Shown piece by piece: positions 55,830 to 64,000 of a stretch of 64,000 nt of DNA; positions within the stretch are counted from its first letter, which is position 1, and every line of letters begins with the position of its first letter. The stretch is from Betaproteobacteria bacterium (lineage in GTDB: Bacteria; Acidobacteriota; Terriglobia; Acidiferrales; UBA7541): NCBI GenBank assembly GCA_903970165.1, contig CAJCHZ010000054.1, positions 185,016 through 249,015 of the forward strand, in the 5' to 3' direction. The translations under genes and the position numbers were made by a program. The notes below the pieces were generated by a model. That model was given only the letters and a program-made list of their open reading frames with translations. It searched no databases and was not told where the DNA came from.

Positions 55830-56948
55830 ATGAAAAGTGCAGCGCATCAATTTCCCATAGCGGTATTTATTTTTCTCGCCGCGGCTGCGGCCCTGTTTGG
55901 CCAAGGGCCGGCAGGACGCAAAACGCGGAACATTATTTTCGTGATGACCGACGGCCTGCGCTGGGAAGAGGTTTTTAACGGGGCCGAAGCGAGCCTCACG
56001 GACAAGCAGAAGGGCAAGGTTGACGACGTGGCCGCATTGAAGAAGGCTTATTGGCGCGATACAACGGAAGAACGGCGCGCGGCGTTAATGCCGTTCCTCT
56101 GGAGCGTGGTCAGCAAGAATGGGCAAATTTATGGGAATCGCGAAAAGGGTTCCGACGCGTACGTCACGAACGGGCTGAACTTTTCCTACCCAGGCTACAA
56201 CGAGACGCTGTGCGGTTTTGCGGACGCCCGCATCAACAGCAACAACAAATTCTTAAACCCCAATGGAACGGTCTTCGAGTGGCTGAAACAGAAGCAATCC
56301 TTCCAGGGAGACATCGCGGCATTCGGAGCGTGGGATCTCTTTCCGTATATTTTCAACGCAGAGCGGGCGGGATTCCTTGTGAACGCGGGCTATGCTCCGC
56401 TGACCGCAATTCCTCAGACGCCGCGCTTGGAGCTTTTGAATCGCCTGAAAGCCGAGACCCCGCGCGTTTGGGACGATGAACCCTTCGACCCGATTACCTT
56501 TTACACAGCAATGGAATACTTGAAAGAGAAAAAGCCGCGGATTCTTTACCTCTCTTTGGGCGAGACGGACGATTGGGCGCATGCGGGTAACTACAAGGAA
56601 TATCTGAATGCCGCTCATCGCGCCGATGATTACGTGCGCGTTTTGTGGGAGACCGTGCAGTCCATGCCGGAATATCGCGGGAACACGACCCTGATCTTCT
56701 CTCCCGACCATGGACGCGGAAAGGCCGAGCACAATAAGTGGAGAGACCACGGCGAAAAACTGCCGGATTCGAAATACATCTGGATAGCGTTTCTTGGGCC
56801 GGATACGGCCGCGCTGGGTGAACGCTCGCACATTGCAGCGGTAACGCAGAATCAAATTGCGGCTACCTTGGCTGCGTTGCTCGGAGAAGACTATCCCGCG
56901 GATGTTCCGAAGGCCGGCAAACCGATTGTGGACGTCTTGCCTCATTAG
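55830..56948 (+). CDS. Exported alkaline-phosphatase-superfamily protein
   Basis: The 372-residue protein has a signal peptide (QFPIAVFIFLAAAAALFGQ) and the alkaline phosphatase/sulfatase-type core: RNIIFVMTDGLRWEEVFNG with the metal-binding Asp, YNETLCGFADAR, ILYLSLGETDDWAHAGN with Asp and His metal ligands, and TLIFSPDHGRG with the closing Asp-His pair. The expected nucleophile Thr/Ser is probably in the TNGLNFSYPGY region. Similar proteins are annotated as type I phosphodiesterases or phosphoglycerate-mutase-like. The substrate is unknown. AGGAG precedes the ATG at 55830; the frame opens earlier at 55650 over the end of the nucleotidyltransferase gene. Confidence 0.85.
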   Translation: MKSAAHQFPIAVFIFLAAAAALFGQGPAGRKTRNIIFVMTDGLRWEEVFNGAEASLTDKQKGKVDDVAALKKAYWRDTTEERRAALMPFLWSVVSKNGQIYGNREKGSDAYVTNGLNFSYPGYNETLCGFADARINSNNKFLNPNGTVFEWLKQKQSFQGDIAAFGAWDLFPYIFNAERAGFLVNAGYAPLTAIPQTPRLELLNRLKAETPRVWDDEPFDPITFYTAMEYLKEKKPRILYLSLGETDDWAHAGNYKEYLNAAHRADDYVRVLWETVQSMPEYRGNTTLIFSPDHGRGKAEHNKWRDHGEKLPDSKYIWIAFLGPDTAALGERSHIAAVTQNQIAATLAALLGEDYPADVPKAGKPIVDVLPH

Positions 56949-57168
56949 CCTCAATAAAAATCAGCCAAGGCCCGTGGTTTTGTGCTCCCACTGAAAACTT
57001 CTAAAAGTCAGTGAAACCCTGTATCGCTGCGTCTCACAAACTGTGTCATTTAAATATAACGAGCATAGAGAACCTCTGCTGCGCGGCAGCACGAATTTTC
57101 TTTGCGCGGCAAGGCCATCTAGCTTGCACAGACTGAAAAAGGCGCCGGATTCTTACGGGACAAACAAA

Positions 57169-58065
57169 GTGAAAAAGAGTGGCTCCAAAGCAAGCCCGGA
57201 AGGAAAGGTCTTACTAGCTTTGGCTACCCTTCTGGCCTTAAGTCTTGATTCCTCAGGCTGGGTAGTCCACCCGGTGCAAGCTGCCACGCAAGCCCAGTCG
57301 GAAAAAGACTGGTCTCAAACCGTGCGCGACGTTCTTACACACGAAATCGACGCCCAGATTCACGACACCTCGTTGTGGTGTTATCGCAAGCTGACCGAGA
57401 AAAACGGCAAGGAGTTGTTGTTCTCGACGTGCCAGTCACGAGACTTGGAGCTCCAGCGATTGATCGCCGTGAATGGCAAGCCTCTGAGTGAACAGGAGCG
57501 AAAAGTCGAGGATGAACGAATAGGGGATTTACTGAACAACTCAGGCCGCTTAAAGAAGGAAGAGCGGGAGCAGCAGGAAGACGCAAAGCAGGCAAGAAAC
57601 CTGCTCGAACTCATTCCCAACGCATTTTTGTTTCAAAAGGAAGCGGAGGAAGGAGACCTGCTCCGGCTGCATTTTACGCCCAACCCAAAATTTCATCCTT
57701 TAGGCCACGAAGGGAACGTTTTTCACCACATGGAGGGAACGCTAACCCTGAACGTCAAGCAAAAGCGGCTTGCCGAGATGAACGGACGCCTCACAAGCGA
57801 GGTGAAATTTGGCGGCGGCCTATTGGGGCATTTGGATAAGGGCGGGACGTTTATGGTGAAGGAACAGGAGATGGGGCCGGGCTGCTGGGAGATGATCATG
57901 CTGGACGTGAAGATGGACGGGAAGGCGCTGTTCTTCAAAACAATTGGCGTGCGGCAGAGGGAAGTAGACACTCGGTTTCAACGTTTGCCGCCATCGACCA
58001 CTGTCCAGCAAGCCGCGGATATGACGCGGGAACGGGACGCCAAAGTCGAAGCTCAGAAACAATAG
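57169..58065 (+). CDS. Secreted hypothetical protein
   Basis: From the GTG at 57169 the product is 298 residues with a signal peptide (GKVLLALATLLALSLDSSGW, cleavage near VQA). A charged helical stretch follows (about 95-145: LSEQERKVEDERIGDLL, KKEEREQQEDAKQAR). A beta-rich half then includes LRLHFTPNPKFHPLG, HHMEGTLTLNVKQKRLAEMNG and GGLLGHLDKGGTF. The second half resembles outer-membrane lipoprotein-sorting-type (LolA-like) folds found in Acidobacteriota secreted proteins. The function is unknown. The open frame begins at another GTG at 57043, but its first 42 codons look non-coding. Confidence 0.7.
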   Translation: MKKSGSKASPEGKVLLALATLLALSLDSSGWVVHPVQAATQAQSEKDWSQTVRDVLTHEIDAQIHDTSLWCYRKLTEKNGKELLFSTCQSRDLELQRLIAVNGKPLSEQERKVEDERIGDLLNNSGRLKKEEREQQEDAKQARNLLELIPNAFLFQKEAEEGDLLRLHFTPNPKFHPLGHEGNVFHHMEGTLTLNVKQKRLAEMNGRLTSEVKFGGGLLGHLDKGGTFMVKEQEMGPGCWEMIMLDVKMDGKALFFKTIGVRQREVDTRFQRLPPSTTVQQAADMTRERDAKVEAQKQ

Positions 58066-58136
58066 ACAGTCTCGAAACGGCCGGATTGAGCGAAGTGCAT
58101 TGCATAGGCGCGCACAGCCGTCATAAACGTGGCGAA

Positions 58137-58781
58137 CTAGATGACACGTTTCCAGAGGGATGAGCGGAGAAGCCCGGCGAAGGAGTGTTCGTCGCATTGG
58201 AGGCGGAAGCCATTGGCGGCTAACGCGGCTTCGTAATTGGGCAGATGCGTGATGCGCAAGCCTGTGGAGATGCGAAACGCGGCGTAAAGGGCACGAATGA
58301 GAACGCGGCTGGCGAGGTTTGCGAAAACTCCGGGCGCTTCCTGAAACTCGGAGACGATCCATTGCGTCTGGGGAGATGCCCAGGAAGCCAGACGCTGCGA
58401 AAGTTCGGACACTTCAGATTGCGAGAAGCAGTCCAGAAAAAAATGAGTGGCGATCAGATCGTAATTCGATTGCCGTGGTTTGAAGTGTCGCAGATCGCAA
58501 GCCTCGAAGCGAACCCTCGCGCGGAAAGCGTGTCCAAGGGCCCGGATGCGGCGCTCGGCCAGTTCGATCATCTTGCCGCTGGCTTCGACAAAATCAACAC
58601 GAACCAACGGATTGGCCAGTAAAAGTCGGGCCAGGAATCGGCCGTCACCACCGCCGCAGAGGATAGCGCTACGGGCCGCTACAGCCGCGGAAAGAAACGC
58701 AAAGCGGCGGCGTTCCAGGGATTTGCCAAACGTAAGATATTCCAGCGATTGGTAGTGGGGAGCGATGAGGTCGCAGTTCAT
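58137..58781 (-). CDS. SAM-dependent methyltransferase-like protein
   Basis: The 214-residue protein has a class I methyltransferase layout: APHYQSLEYLTFGKSLERRR, motif I as SAILCGGGDGRFL, motif II acidic residue in VDFVEASGKMIELAERR, then RVRFEACDLRHF and the motif IV region YDLIATHFFLDCFS. Motif I (GGGDGRF) is well formed. The substrate is unknown. The ATG at 58781 has AAGGA nine bases upstream and lies 20 nt after the preceding membrane-protein gene on the same strand, so the two form an operon. Confidence 0.82.
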   Translation of the reverse strand: MNCDLIAPHYQSLEYLTFGKSLERRRFAFLSAAVAARSAILCGGGDGRFLARLLLANPLVRVDFVEASGKMIELAERRIRALGHAFRARVRFEACDLRHFKPRQSNYDLIATHFFLDCFSQSEVSELSQRLASWASPQTQWIVSEFQEAPGVFANLASRVLIRALYAAFRISTGLRITHLPNYEAALAANGFRLQCDEHSFAGLLRSSLWKRVI

Positions 58782-58801
58782 GTGCAGAGTCCTTCGGAGC
58801 G

Positions 58802-59755
58802 TCAGTAAAAGAGTGCCAATAGCGCCGGGACGACTAAAGCGGCGTCCACCAGGACGCGCAAGGATTCCTGCGAGAGACTTTTGCGGCTGATGTTTAGAAG
58901 CAGGATAAGGATAGCTGCTAGAGAAATTGCCAGAAGAGGCAGTTCGCGAGAACCCGGAAGAAACCTGGCGAGTTGCGCAGCAATCGCGACGAACGCTGCC
59001 AATTGGTTTAGATGAAGATCCGTCCAGCCGATCCAAGGAGTTGGCTTAAGAAGAGAGTTCTCGGGAGAAGACGACTCCCAGCACTCAATCGCGAGACAGT
59101 TCAACGAACACAACAGTCCAAAAAGCAGCGTGACCATTGCGGAATGAAGCGAGATTCGCTCCCCTAAGGACCAGAGCGGGACACTTGTACCTGCGGCGAA
59201 AATCAAGCCAACAGCGATTTCTTTAGGCATCAACCCCGCCGCGCCGCGCGCCCCAGAGTGAATGAAGCAAAGATAAAGAAGGACAATGGCTCCCCAGAAT
59301 AGGCCCGCTCGCAAAGCGGCGAGTGGTAGATACTCTTTGCAGAGAAAGAGCAGCACGACGCTTGCTGCGACGGCCATTGCCGTAAAGGCGAAACGATGAC
59401 GAGCGCAGAAAAAGTGGCGCTTTTGAAGGAGCAATTCGTTGTGGCTGCGCGATGTGCGGCTGTCAAGCAAACGGTCAAATGTGTAGATGAGCCAGACGGC
59501 GATGGCAAGAGCGGAAAGAGTGGAGAGCGGGGGACGGATTCCAGCGGAACGAAGAAAAAGTATCGCCCAGAGGCACGCAACCGCGGGAGCGTCGAGACTC
59601 AGAACATTCCACCAGAGCCACCACGCTATTGGCGCGGAGTGAACTCTACGAATGAGGGGCAAGTCGGATGATGGTTGCAGGAGGTAAGGTGCCCGCGCAT
59701 CCCGGCGAAAAGCAGCTGGCGGGACGGGAGATGCCTGAGGTGTGGAGGACGGCAT
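58802..59755 (-). CDS. Polytopic membrane protein, weakly UbiA-like
   Basis: The 317-residue product has about eight hydrophobic segments. After the first pair comes WLIYTFDRLLDSRTSRSHNE, which resembles the Asp-rich loop of UbiA-type prenyltransferases (aspartates spaced by four residues), and then LLQKRHFFCARHRF. The second Asp-rich loop expected in UbiA is not clear, so an intramembrane prenyltransferase role is only a suggestion. It is upstream of, and probably cotranscribed with, the methyltransferase-like gene, which would suit modification of a lipid or quinone-like molecule. The start at 59755 is uncertain: no good ribosome-binding site. Confidence 0.65.
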   Translation of the reverse strand: MPSSTPQASPVPPAAFRRDARAPYLLQPSSDLPLIRRVHSAPIAWWLWWNVLSLDAPAVACLWAILFLRSAGIRPPLSTLSALAIAVWLIYTFDRLLDSRTSRSHNELLLQKRHFFCARHRFAFTAMAVAASVVLLFLCKEYLPLAALRAGLFWGAIVLLYLCFIHSGARGAAGLMPKEIAVGLIFAAGTSVPLWSLGERISLHSAMVTLLFGLLCSLNCLAIECWESSSPENSLLKPTPWIGWTDLHLNQLAAFVAIAAQLARFLPGSRELPLLAISLAAILILLLNISRKSLSQESLRVLVDAALVVPALLALFY

Positions 59756-59958
59756 TCTGGGAAGCCTGTATTGTATCGCTGCTGGCCTTCGCAAGGTGCG
59801 GAACGATATGGCACTTACAAAGCCATGCACGCCAGGTTTGATGAGAGAGAGGTGCTTGGAGGTCAGAGAAGATTAATGGTAGTATGGGGCTCGCAAAAGA
59901 GAGCATGAGATTTGCACATTAAAACCACAGGCTACCGAAAATAATTTGTTACAGGGAC

Positions 59959-59986
59959 TTGACGAATACAGAAAAGTGGGTATACT
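59959..59986 (+). promoter_or_regulatory. Promoter of the candidate structured RNA
   Basis: TTGACG (59959-59964) and TATACT (59981-59986) are spaced by 16 nt. Transcription would begin near 59992, just before a hairpin GGCTC...GAGCC. Confidence 0.65.
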
Positions 59987-59991
59987 TACAA

Positions 59992-60190
59992 ATGGCTCGG
60001 GGGTAGCTGAGCCAGCAGGGGCATCACAGTCGGGTCGAAGAAGCGTCTTCCCAGCGTAATACCAAGCGAAGGCCAAGTAGTAGATCCTATAGTGAGGTTC
60101 TTTACGAGCACAGGCTAGAAATATGTCGAGCATCGCGTGGAGCCACCTAAGTGTGGGTGGCTGTACCCGGCGCTCGACGCCGGGTTTTTT
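59992..60190 (+). ncRNA. Candidate structured RNA of about 200 nt, family not recognised
   Basis: A transcript bounded by the promoter at 59959-59986 and a very strong terminator. It has no convincing open frame and several local helices: GGCTC/GAGCC (59994-59998 with 60009-60013), GAAGA/TCTTC (60037-60041 with 60046-60050), GCCACC/GGTGGC (60142-60147 with 60156-60161), and the terminator stem ACCCGGCG/CGCCGGGT (60165-60172 with 60178-60185). GTCGAGC (60125-60131) is also perfectly complementary to GCTCGAC (60172-60178), the terminator loop and its flanks. This would make a pseudoknot or an antiterminator. It is not RNase P, tmRNA or SRP RNA by their conserved cores; a divergent 6S RNA is possible. 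It lies just upstream of the 23S leader. Confidence 0.5.
60165..60190 (+). terminator. Rho-independent terminator of the candidate RNA
   Basis: ACCCGGCG (60165-60172) pairs perfectly with CGCCGGGT (60178-60185) around CTCGA and is followed by six T and then ATTTT. Confidence 0.9.
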
Positions 60191-60201
60191 ATTTTGTGGA
60201 A

Positions 60202-60229
60202 GTGAGTAGTGGAGAGTGAGTAGTAGGTA
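60202..60229 (+). repeat. Four tandem heptamers upstream of the rRNA leader
   Basis: GTGAGTA, GTGGAGA, GTGAGTA, GTAGGTA, preceded by GTGGAA. This is the same seven-base period and GTG phase as the arrays at 49713 and 50460. Confidence 0.7.
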
Positions 60230-60788
60230 GGCAAGAAAGCCCTCCTGCGGTCACGATTCATCTAACACGGAAGCAAAAGCAGAGCTGGAAGGCAAGATCG
60301 CGGAACGCGATCAGATAAGACCCGCCAGACAAGCCTCAATGCGATTGAGGCATTCCGATGGACTCGGAATAAAACGCTCTTTGACAACAGAAAGGCTGGC
60401 AAGTTCGCGCCGATAACTCGGCAGGGATTACGGTCCCTGCTGGGGCAATGGTGCGGATTATTTACAAGTTTTGCTCGAGAATCGAGCAATACTGTGGAAG
60501 AAAAGGCGGCTTATTCAAACCGCCGCAGCGCAAGCTGCAGCGGAGTCCGAAGATTTCAGAATCGAAAGCCTGCAACGAATACCTGAGTGGTTTTCCAAAA
60601 AAAATCATAAAGACTTCTTCGCGGCCCATGCCCGGGTTGCGAGAAGATTTGTTGCGAGGATGTATGGAACTGGAAGAATCGGGACGTTGATGGCAGGATT
60701 TAAAAAGCACGGACTAAGCACCGTGTGAATCGCGCCGGATGAAAGTCCGGAGCGGAGTCTGGCAGAAGACGGATTGAGTAAGTTTTAT
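60230..60788 (+). promoter_or_regulatory. 23S rRNA leader with paired hairpins and boxA antitermination site
   Basis: The leader contains GATCGCG/CGCGATC (60296-60302 with 60306-60312) and GCCTCAAT/ATTGAGGC (60333-60340 with 60344-60351), followed by a boxA-like CGCTCTTTGACA (60375-60386). Further hairpins are GCAGGG/CCCTGC near 60421-60440 and TTGCTCGA/TCGAGCAA near 60470-60488. This hairpin-then-boxA order is that of rRNA antitermination sites bound by NusB-S10. No 16S rRNA, tRNA or protein gene lies in this stretch. Confidence 0.7.
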
Positions 60789-61273
60789 GATTAAGCTACT
60801 AAGGGCGTACGGTGAATGCCTTGGCGCCAGAAGGCGATGAAGGACGTGGCTAGCTGCGATAAGCCTCGGGGAGCCGCAAGCAGGCTTTGATCCGAGGATC
60901 TCCGAATGGGGAAACCCGACGGGATGAACTCCCGTTACAGCCCGCTGAATACATAGGCGGGTATGAGCTAACCCAGGGAAGTGAACCATCTCAGTACCTG
61001 GAGGAAAATAAATCACAGAGATTCCGAAAGTAGCGGCGAGCGAAATCGGAACAGCCCAAACCGTCGTGCTTGCACGGCGGGGTTGTAGGACCGCATAAGT
61101 AGAGTTACCAAACCGACAGTTAGATGAACCTGCTGGAAAGCGGGGCCATAGAAGGTGAGAGCCCTGTAATCGACAACTGATCGGACTCGAAGCGGTATCC
61201 TGAGTACCACCGGACACGTGTAATCTGGTGGGAAACTGGGGAGACCACTCTCCAAGGCTAAATACTCTCTGGC

Positions 61274-61306
<33 letters not shown>

Positions 61307-61891
61307 CGAAAAGAACCCCTGCGAGGGGAGTGAAATAGAACCTGAAACCGTATGCTTACAAGCAGTCAAAGGGCCATGCGTGGACTTCGGTCCATGAAAG
61401 CCTGATGGCGTGCCTCTTGCTTAATGAGCCGGCTAGTTATTCTTACGTGCAAGGTTAAGCGCAAGCGAGCCGTAGCGAAAGCGAGTCCGAATAGGGCGAC
61501 AAGTACGTAGGAATAGACGCGAAGCGGGATGATCTACCCTTGGCCAGGTTGAAGGCCGCTTAACCGCGGCTGGAGGACCGAACAGGTGTGAGTTGAAAAT
61601 CGCTCTGATGAGCTGAGGGTAGGGGTGAAAGGCTAATCAAATTCCGTGATAGCTCGTTCTCCCCGAAATGTCTTTAGGGACAGCCTCGTGCGAATTACCG
61701 CGGTGGTAGAGCTCTGAATGGACTAGGGACCAACTCAGGTTACCGAATCCAATCAAACTACGAATGCCGCGGATAACTACACGGGAGTGAGACTACGAGG
61801 GATAAGCTTCGTGGTCAAAAGGGAAACAGCCCAGATCGCCAGCTAAGGTCCCTAAGTATGTGCTAAGTGGGAAAGGAAGTGTATTCGCTCG

Positions 61892-61927
<36 letters not shown>

Positions 61928-62730
61928 TAAAGAAAGCGTAACAGCTCACTGGTCAAGCGGATATGCACCAACAATCCAACGGGGCTCAAGCACATCACCG
62001 AAGCTGCGAAATGGTATTCCTTCGGGAATATCTTTGGTAGGGGAGCATTGCGTGGAGTCTGAAGGTAGACCGAGAGGACTACTGAACACTACACAAGAGA
62101 CCCTGCCGGCATAAGTAGCGATAAACACGATGAGAACTCGTGTCGCCGAAAGTCTAAGGTTTCCTGAGGAAGGTTAATCCGCTCAGGGTTAGGCGGGTCC
62201 TAAGGTGAGGCCGAAAGGCGTAGCTGATGGACAACAGGTCAATATTCCTGTCCCGCCTGGTGACGTTATCACGATGGGGTGACACAGAAGGATAAGAGAT
62301 TCAGGTGATGGATATCCTGATTGACCACTGTAAGCCGGATCCCGGAGGAAAATCCCCGGGGTCGTTAACGGTGAGAGTGGGCACGAGGTCATACGACCGC
62401 AAAGTCTCTGATTTCACGCTGTCGGGAAAATCCCCTAAGGAGTCATCCAGGTGCCCGTACCACAAACCGACACAGGTAGACGAGGTGAATATCCACAGGC
62501 GCTCGAGAGAACACTCGCTCAGGAACTAGGCACATTAGTCCCGTAACTTCGGGAGAAGGGACGCCGCGGTAGGGTTTATAGCCCGAAGCGGTCGCAGCGA
62601 ATCGCGCTCTGCAACTGTTTAACAAAAACACAGCTCTCTGCAAAGTCGAATACGACGTATAGGGGGTGACACCTGCCCGGTGCCGGAAGGTTAAAGCAAG
62701 GGCTCAGCCCGCAAGGGCGAAGGCTTGAAC

Positions 62731-62775
<45 letters not shown>

Positions 62776-63406
62776 TAACGATCGCGCAGCCTTAGTAAAA
62801 CTGAACCATATGCGGGAAACTCCTCGCACAGCTGTCCGGTACTCGTCGCGCTAACCCGCGGCAGTCAAAATCCGGCGGACAAGGGGACGATCCGCAGGGA
62901 AGGCTCCAGGAAATATGGAGAACCCTCAGAGACTTAACGTTCAGTCGCAACCTGAGAAGCTAGAAGCTCTATGGGTGGTTGGGTTTGTTGACGGCGAAGG
63001 ATGTTTCTACGTCGGCATCAATCCGCATTCAGAAATGTCCTCAAAGTTCCAAGTACTCCCCGAATTCACCGTTGTTCAACATCAACGTGACGTTCAATTA
63101 CTTCACGCGCTGAAGAAGTTCTTCGGATGCGGCGTCGTAAGACAAAATCACGGAGATCGAATGGCGTACCGGGTCCGGGGGCTGAATCACCTCACCGAAA
63201 GGATTGTTCCCTTCTTTGAAAAGCATCCGCTTAAATCAAAGAAGAGGGTCGACTTCGCGAGGTTCCGAAAGATTCTGTACCTGATCAATCAGGGAAAACA
63301 CTTGAAACCAGAAGGTATCGAGGAAATACGAGCCATAGCTTCAGAAATGAACACAGGCAGCGGAAGATAAAGTCCGGCTTCTCTGGAAACAGAGTAAGAG
63401 AATCCG
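62776..63406 (+). mobile_element. Group I intron in 23S rRNA at the position-1931 site
   Basis: 631 nt separate two perfectly matching 23S exons. The 5' exon ends CTAAGGT; its complement GCCTTAG (62789-62795) inside the intron forms P1 with the required G-U pair at the splice site (U62775 with G62789). P7 forms from GACTT (62931-62935) with AAGTC (63370-63374) inside sequences resembling the conserved R and S elements (CAGAGACT and AAGATAAAGTCC). P9 is CTCTG/CAGAG (63381-63385 with 63390-63394) capped by GAAA. The intron ends in G (63406). The site equals E. coli U1931, a known target of group I introns in Thermotoga, Simkania and organelles. It carries a LAGLIDADG gene. Confidence 0.92.
62915..63370 (+). 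CDS. LAGLIDADG homing endonuclease encoded in the 23S intron
   Basis: The 151-residue protein has one LAGLIDADG motif, WVVGFVDGEG (residues 20-29), with Glu28 in the place of the catalytic acid. The typical fold elements follow: FQVLPEFTVVQHQRDVQLLHAL, quoted as PEFTVVQHQRDVQLL, then KFFGCGVVRQN, MAYRVRGLNHLTERIVPFFE and KKRVDFARFRKIL. With one motif it should act as a homodimer like I-CreI, cutting intron-less 23S genes at the insertion site so that repair copies the intron in. The start has AGGA four bases upstream. The frame begins before P7 and its TAA (63368-63370) ends on the first base of the 3' strand of P7, so both core strands are partly coding. It shows no disruption. Confidence 0.93.
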   Translation: MENPQRLNVQSQPEKLEALWVVGFVDGEGCFYVGINPHSEMSSKFQVLPEFTVVQHQRDVQLLHALKKFFGCGVVRQNHGDRMAYRVRGLNHLTERIVPFFEKHPLKSKKRVDFARFRKILYLINQGKHLKPEGIEEIRAIASEMNTGSGR

Positions 63407-63450
<44 letters not shown>

Positions 63451-63517
63451 GAATGATAGAGCGACTGTCTTGGCGAGTGACTCGGCGAATTTGTGGTTCC
63501 GGTGAAGACGCCGGATG

Positions 63518-63550
<33 letters not shown>

Positions 63551-63710
63551 AACTGCACTCTGGCCATGAGTAACGGATTGATCTGCGTAGAATAGGTAGG
63601 AGCCTGTGAGACCTTGGTTTCGGCTGAGGTGGAGGCATCAGTGAAATACTACCCTGACTAATCTGTCGCTCTAACCTACCACCCGTGACGGGTGGGGAGA
63701 CACGGCCAGA

Positions 63711-63743
<33 letters not shown>

Positions 63744-63881
63744 CTGTAACGGAGGCGCCCAAAGATCGGCTCAAGCGGATTGGAAACCCGCTGTGGAGTG
63801 CAAGAGCATAAGCCGGTTTGACTGTGAGACTTACAAGTCGAGCAGGAACGAAAGTTGGGTCTAGTGATCCGGTGGTCCCGC

Positions 63882-63936
<55 letters not shown>

Positions 63937-63962
63937 TAAGCCAAGAGTTCACATCGACGCTT

Positions 63963-64000
<38 letters not shown>

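Noticed and set aside
59873..60133. 86-codon minus-strand frame over the candidate RNA
   Set aside because: No ribosome-binding site, irregular composition, and it is antisense to a promoter-terminator unit.
60448..60728. Rightward 80-85-codon frames in the 23S leader
   Set aside because: They run through leader hairpins ahead of the mature 23S end and have no ribosome-binding site.

Overview
The window looks like a chromosomal segment of a soil-type Acidobacteriota (Terriglobia-like) genome. I infer this from the large Oar-type TonB-dependent receptor with an N-terminal carboxypeptidase-regulatory-like domain, the DUF2934, DUF892 and SYLF stress proteins, the many conserved secreted hypothetical proteins, and an F1Fo ATP synthase locus lacking the a and c subunits. 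No phylogenetic analysis was possible. Base composition is moderately GC-rich. Apart from the intron described below I see no phage, transposon, CRISPR array or tRNA gene.

Layout. Positions 1-6130 hold a stress-related group: a small membrane protein cut by the left edge, a GSP17M-like protein, a BON-domain protein, a DUF892 ferritin-like protein, a GH13 branching-enzyme-like protein, two DUF2934 proteins and a SYLF protein. Positions 6147-13644 hold a receiver-domain remnant, an exported DUF711 protein, a glutaryl-CoA-dehydrogenase-like enzyme, a decayed YfiR gene directly ahead of a hybrid histidine kinase, and a HAD phosphatase. Positions 13754-18138 hold secreted and lipolytic proteins, then an ABC efflux operon with its own TetR regulator and a palindromic operator over its promoter. 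Positions 18280-24387 are the ATP synthase operon (b', b, delta, alpha, gamma, beta, epsilon). Positions 24460-33709 carry a glutaredoxin, nagA, an anchored coiled-coil protein, a zinc-finger anti-sigma-like protein, htpX, clpB, hsp20, queA and a small secreted protein.

Positions 33780-43000 hold a candidate small RNA, a phosphoesterase, a STAS protein, an HNH nuclease, a multiply frameshifted comF, a DksA-like protein, a CocE-type hydrolase, a VTT-domain protein and an atypical Nramp transporter. Positions 43250-56948 hold the TonB-dependent receptor, a large TM0106-type nuclease-helicase, a KimA-like permease, an esterase, an ArsR-SRPBCC pair with twin operators, a small-protein/nucleotidyltransferase pair and an alkaline-phosphatase-superfamily protein. 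Positions 57169-59755 hold a secreted protein and a methyltransferase/membrane-protein pair.

The right end is the most unusual part. A candidate structured RNA of about 200 nt (59992-60190) has its own promoter and terminator. It is followed by an rRNA leader with perfect hairpins and a boxA element, and then by a 23S rRNA gene with no 16S gene or tRNA in front of it. The 23S gene is interrupted at the site equivalent to E. coli position 1931 by a 631-nt group I intron carrying a LAGLIDADG homing endonuclease gene. P1, P7, a GAAA-capped P9 and the terminal G of the intron can be read directly. The 23S gene runs off the right edge.
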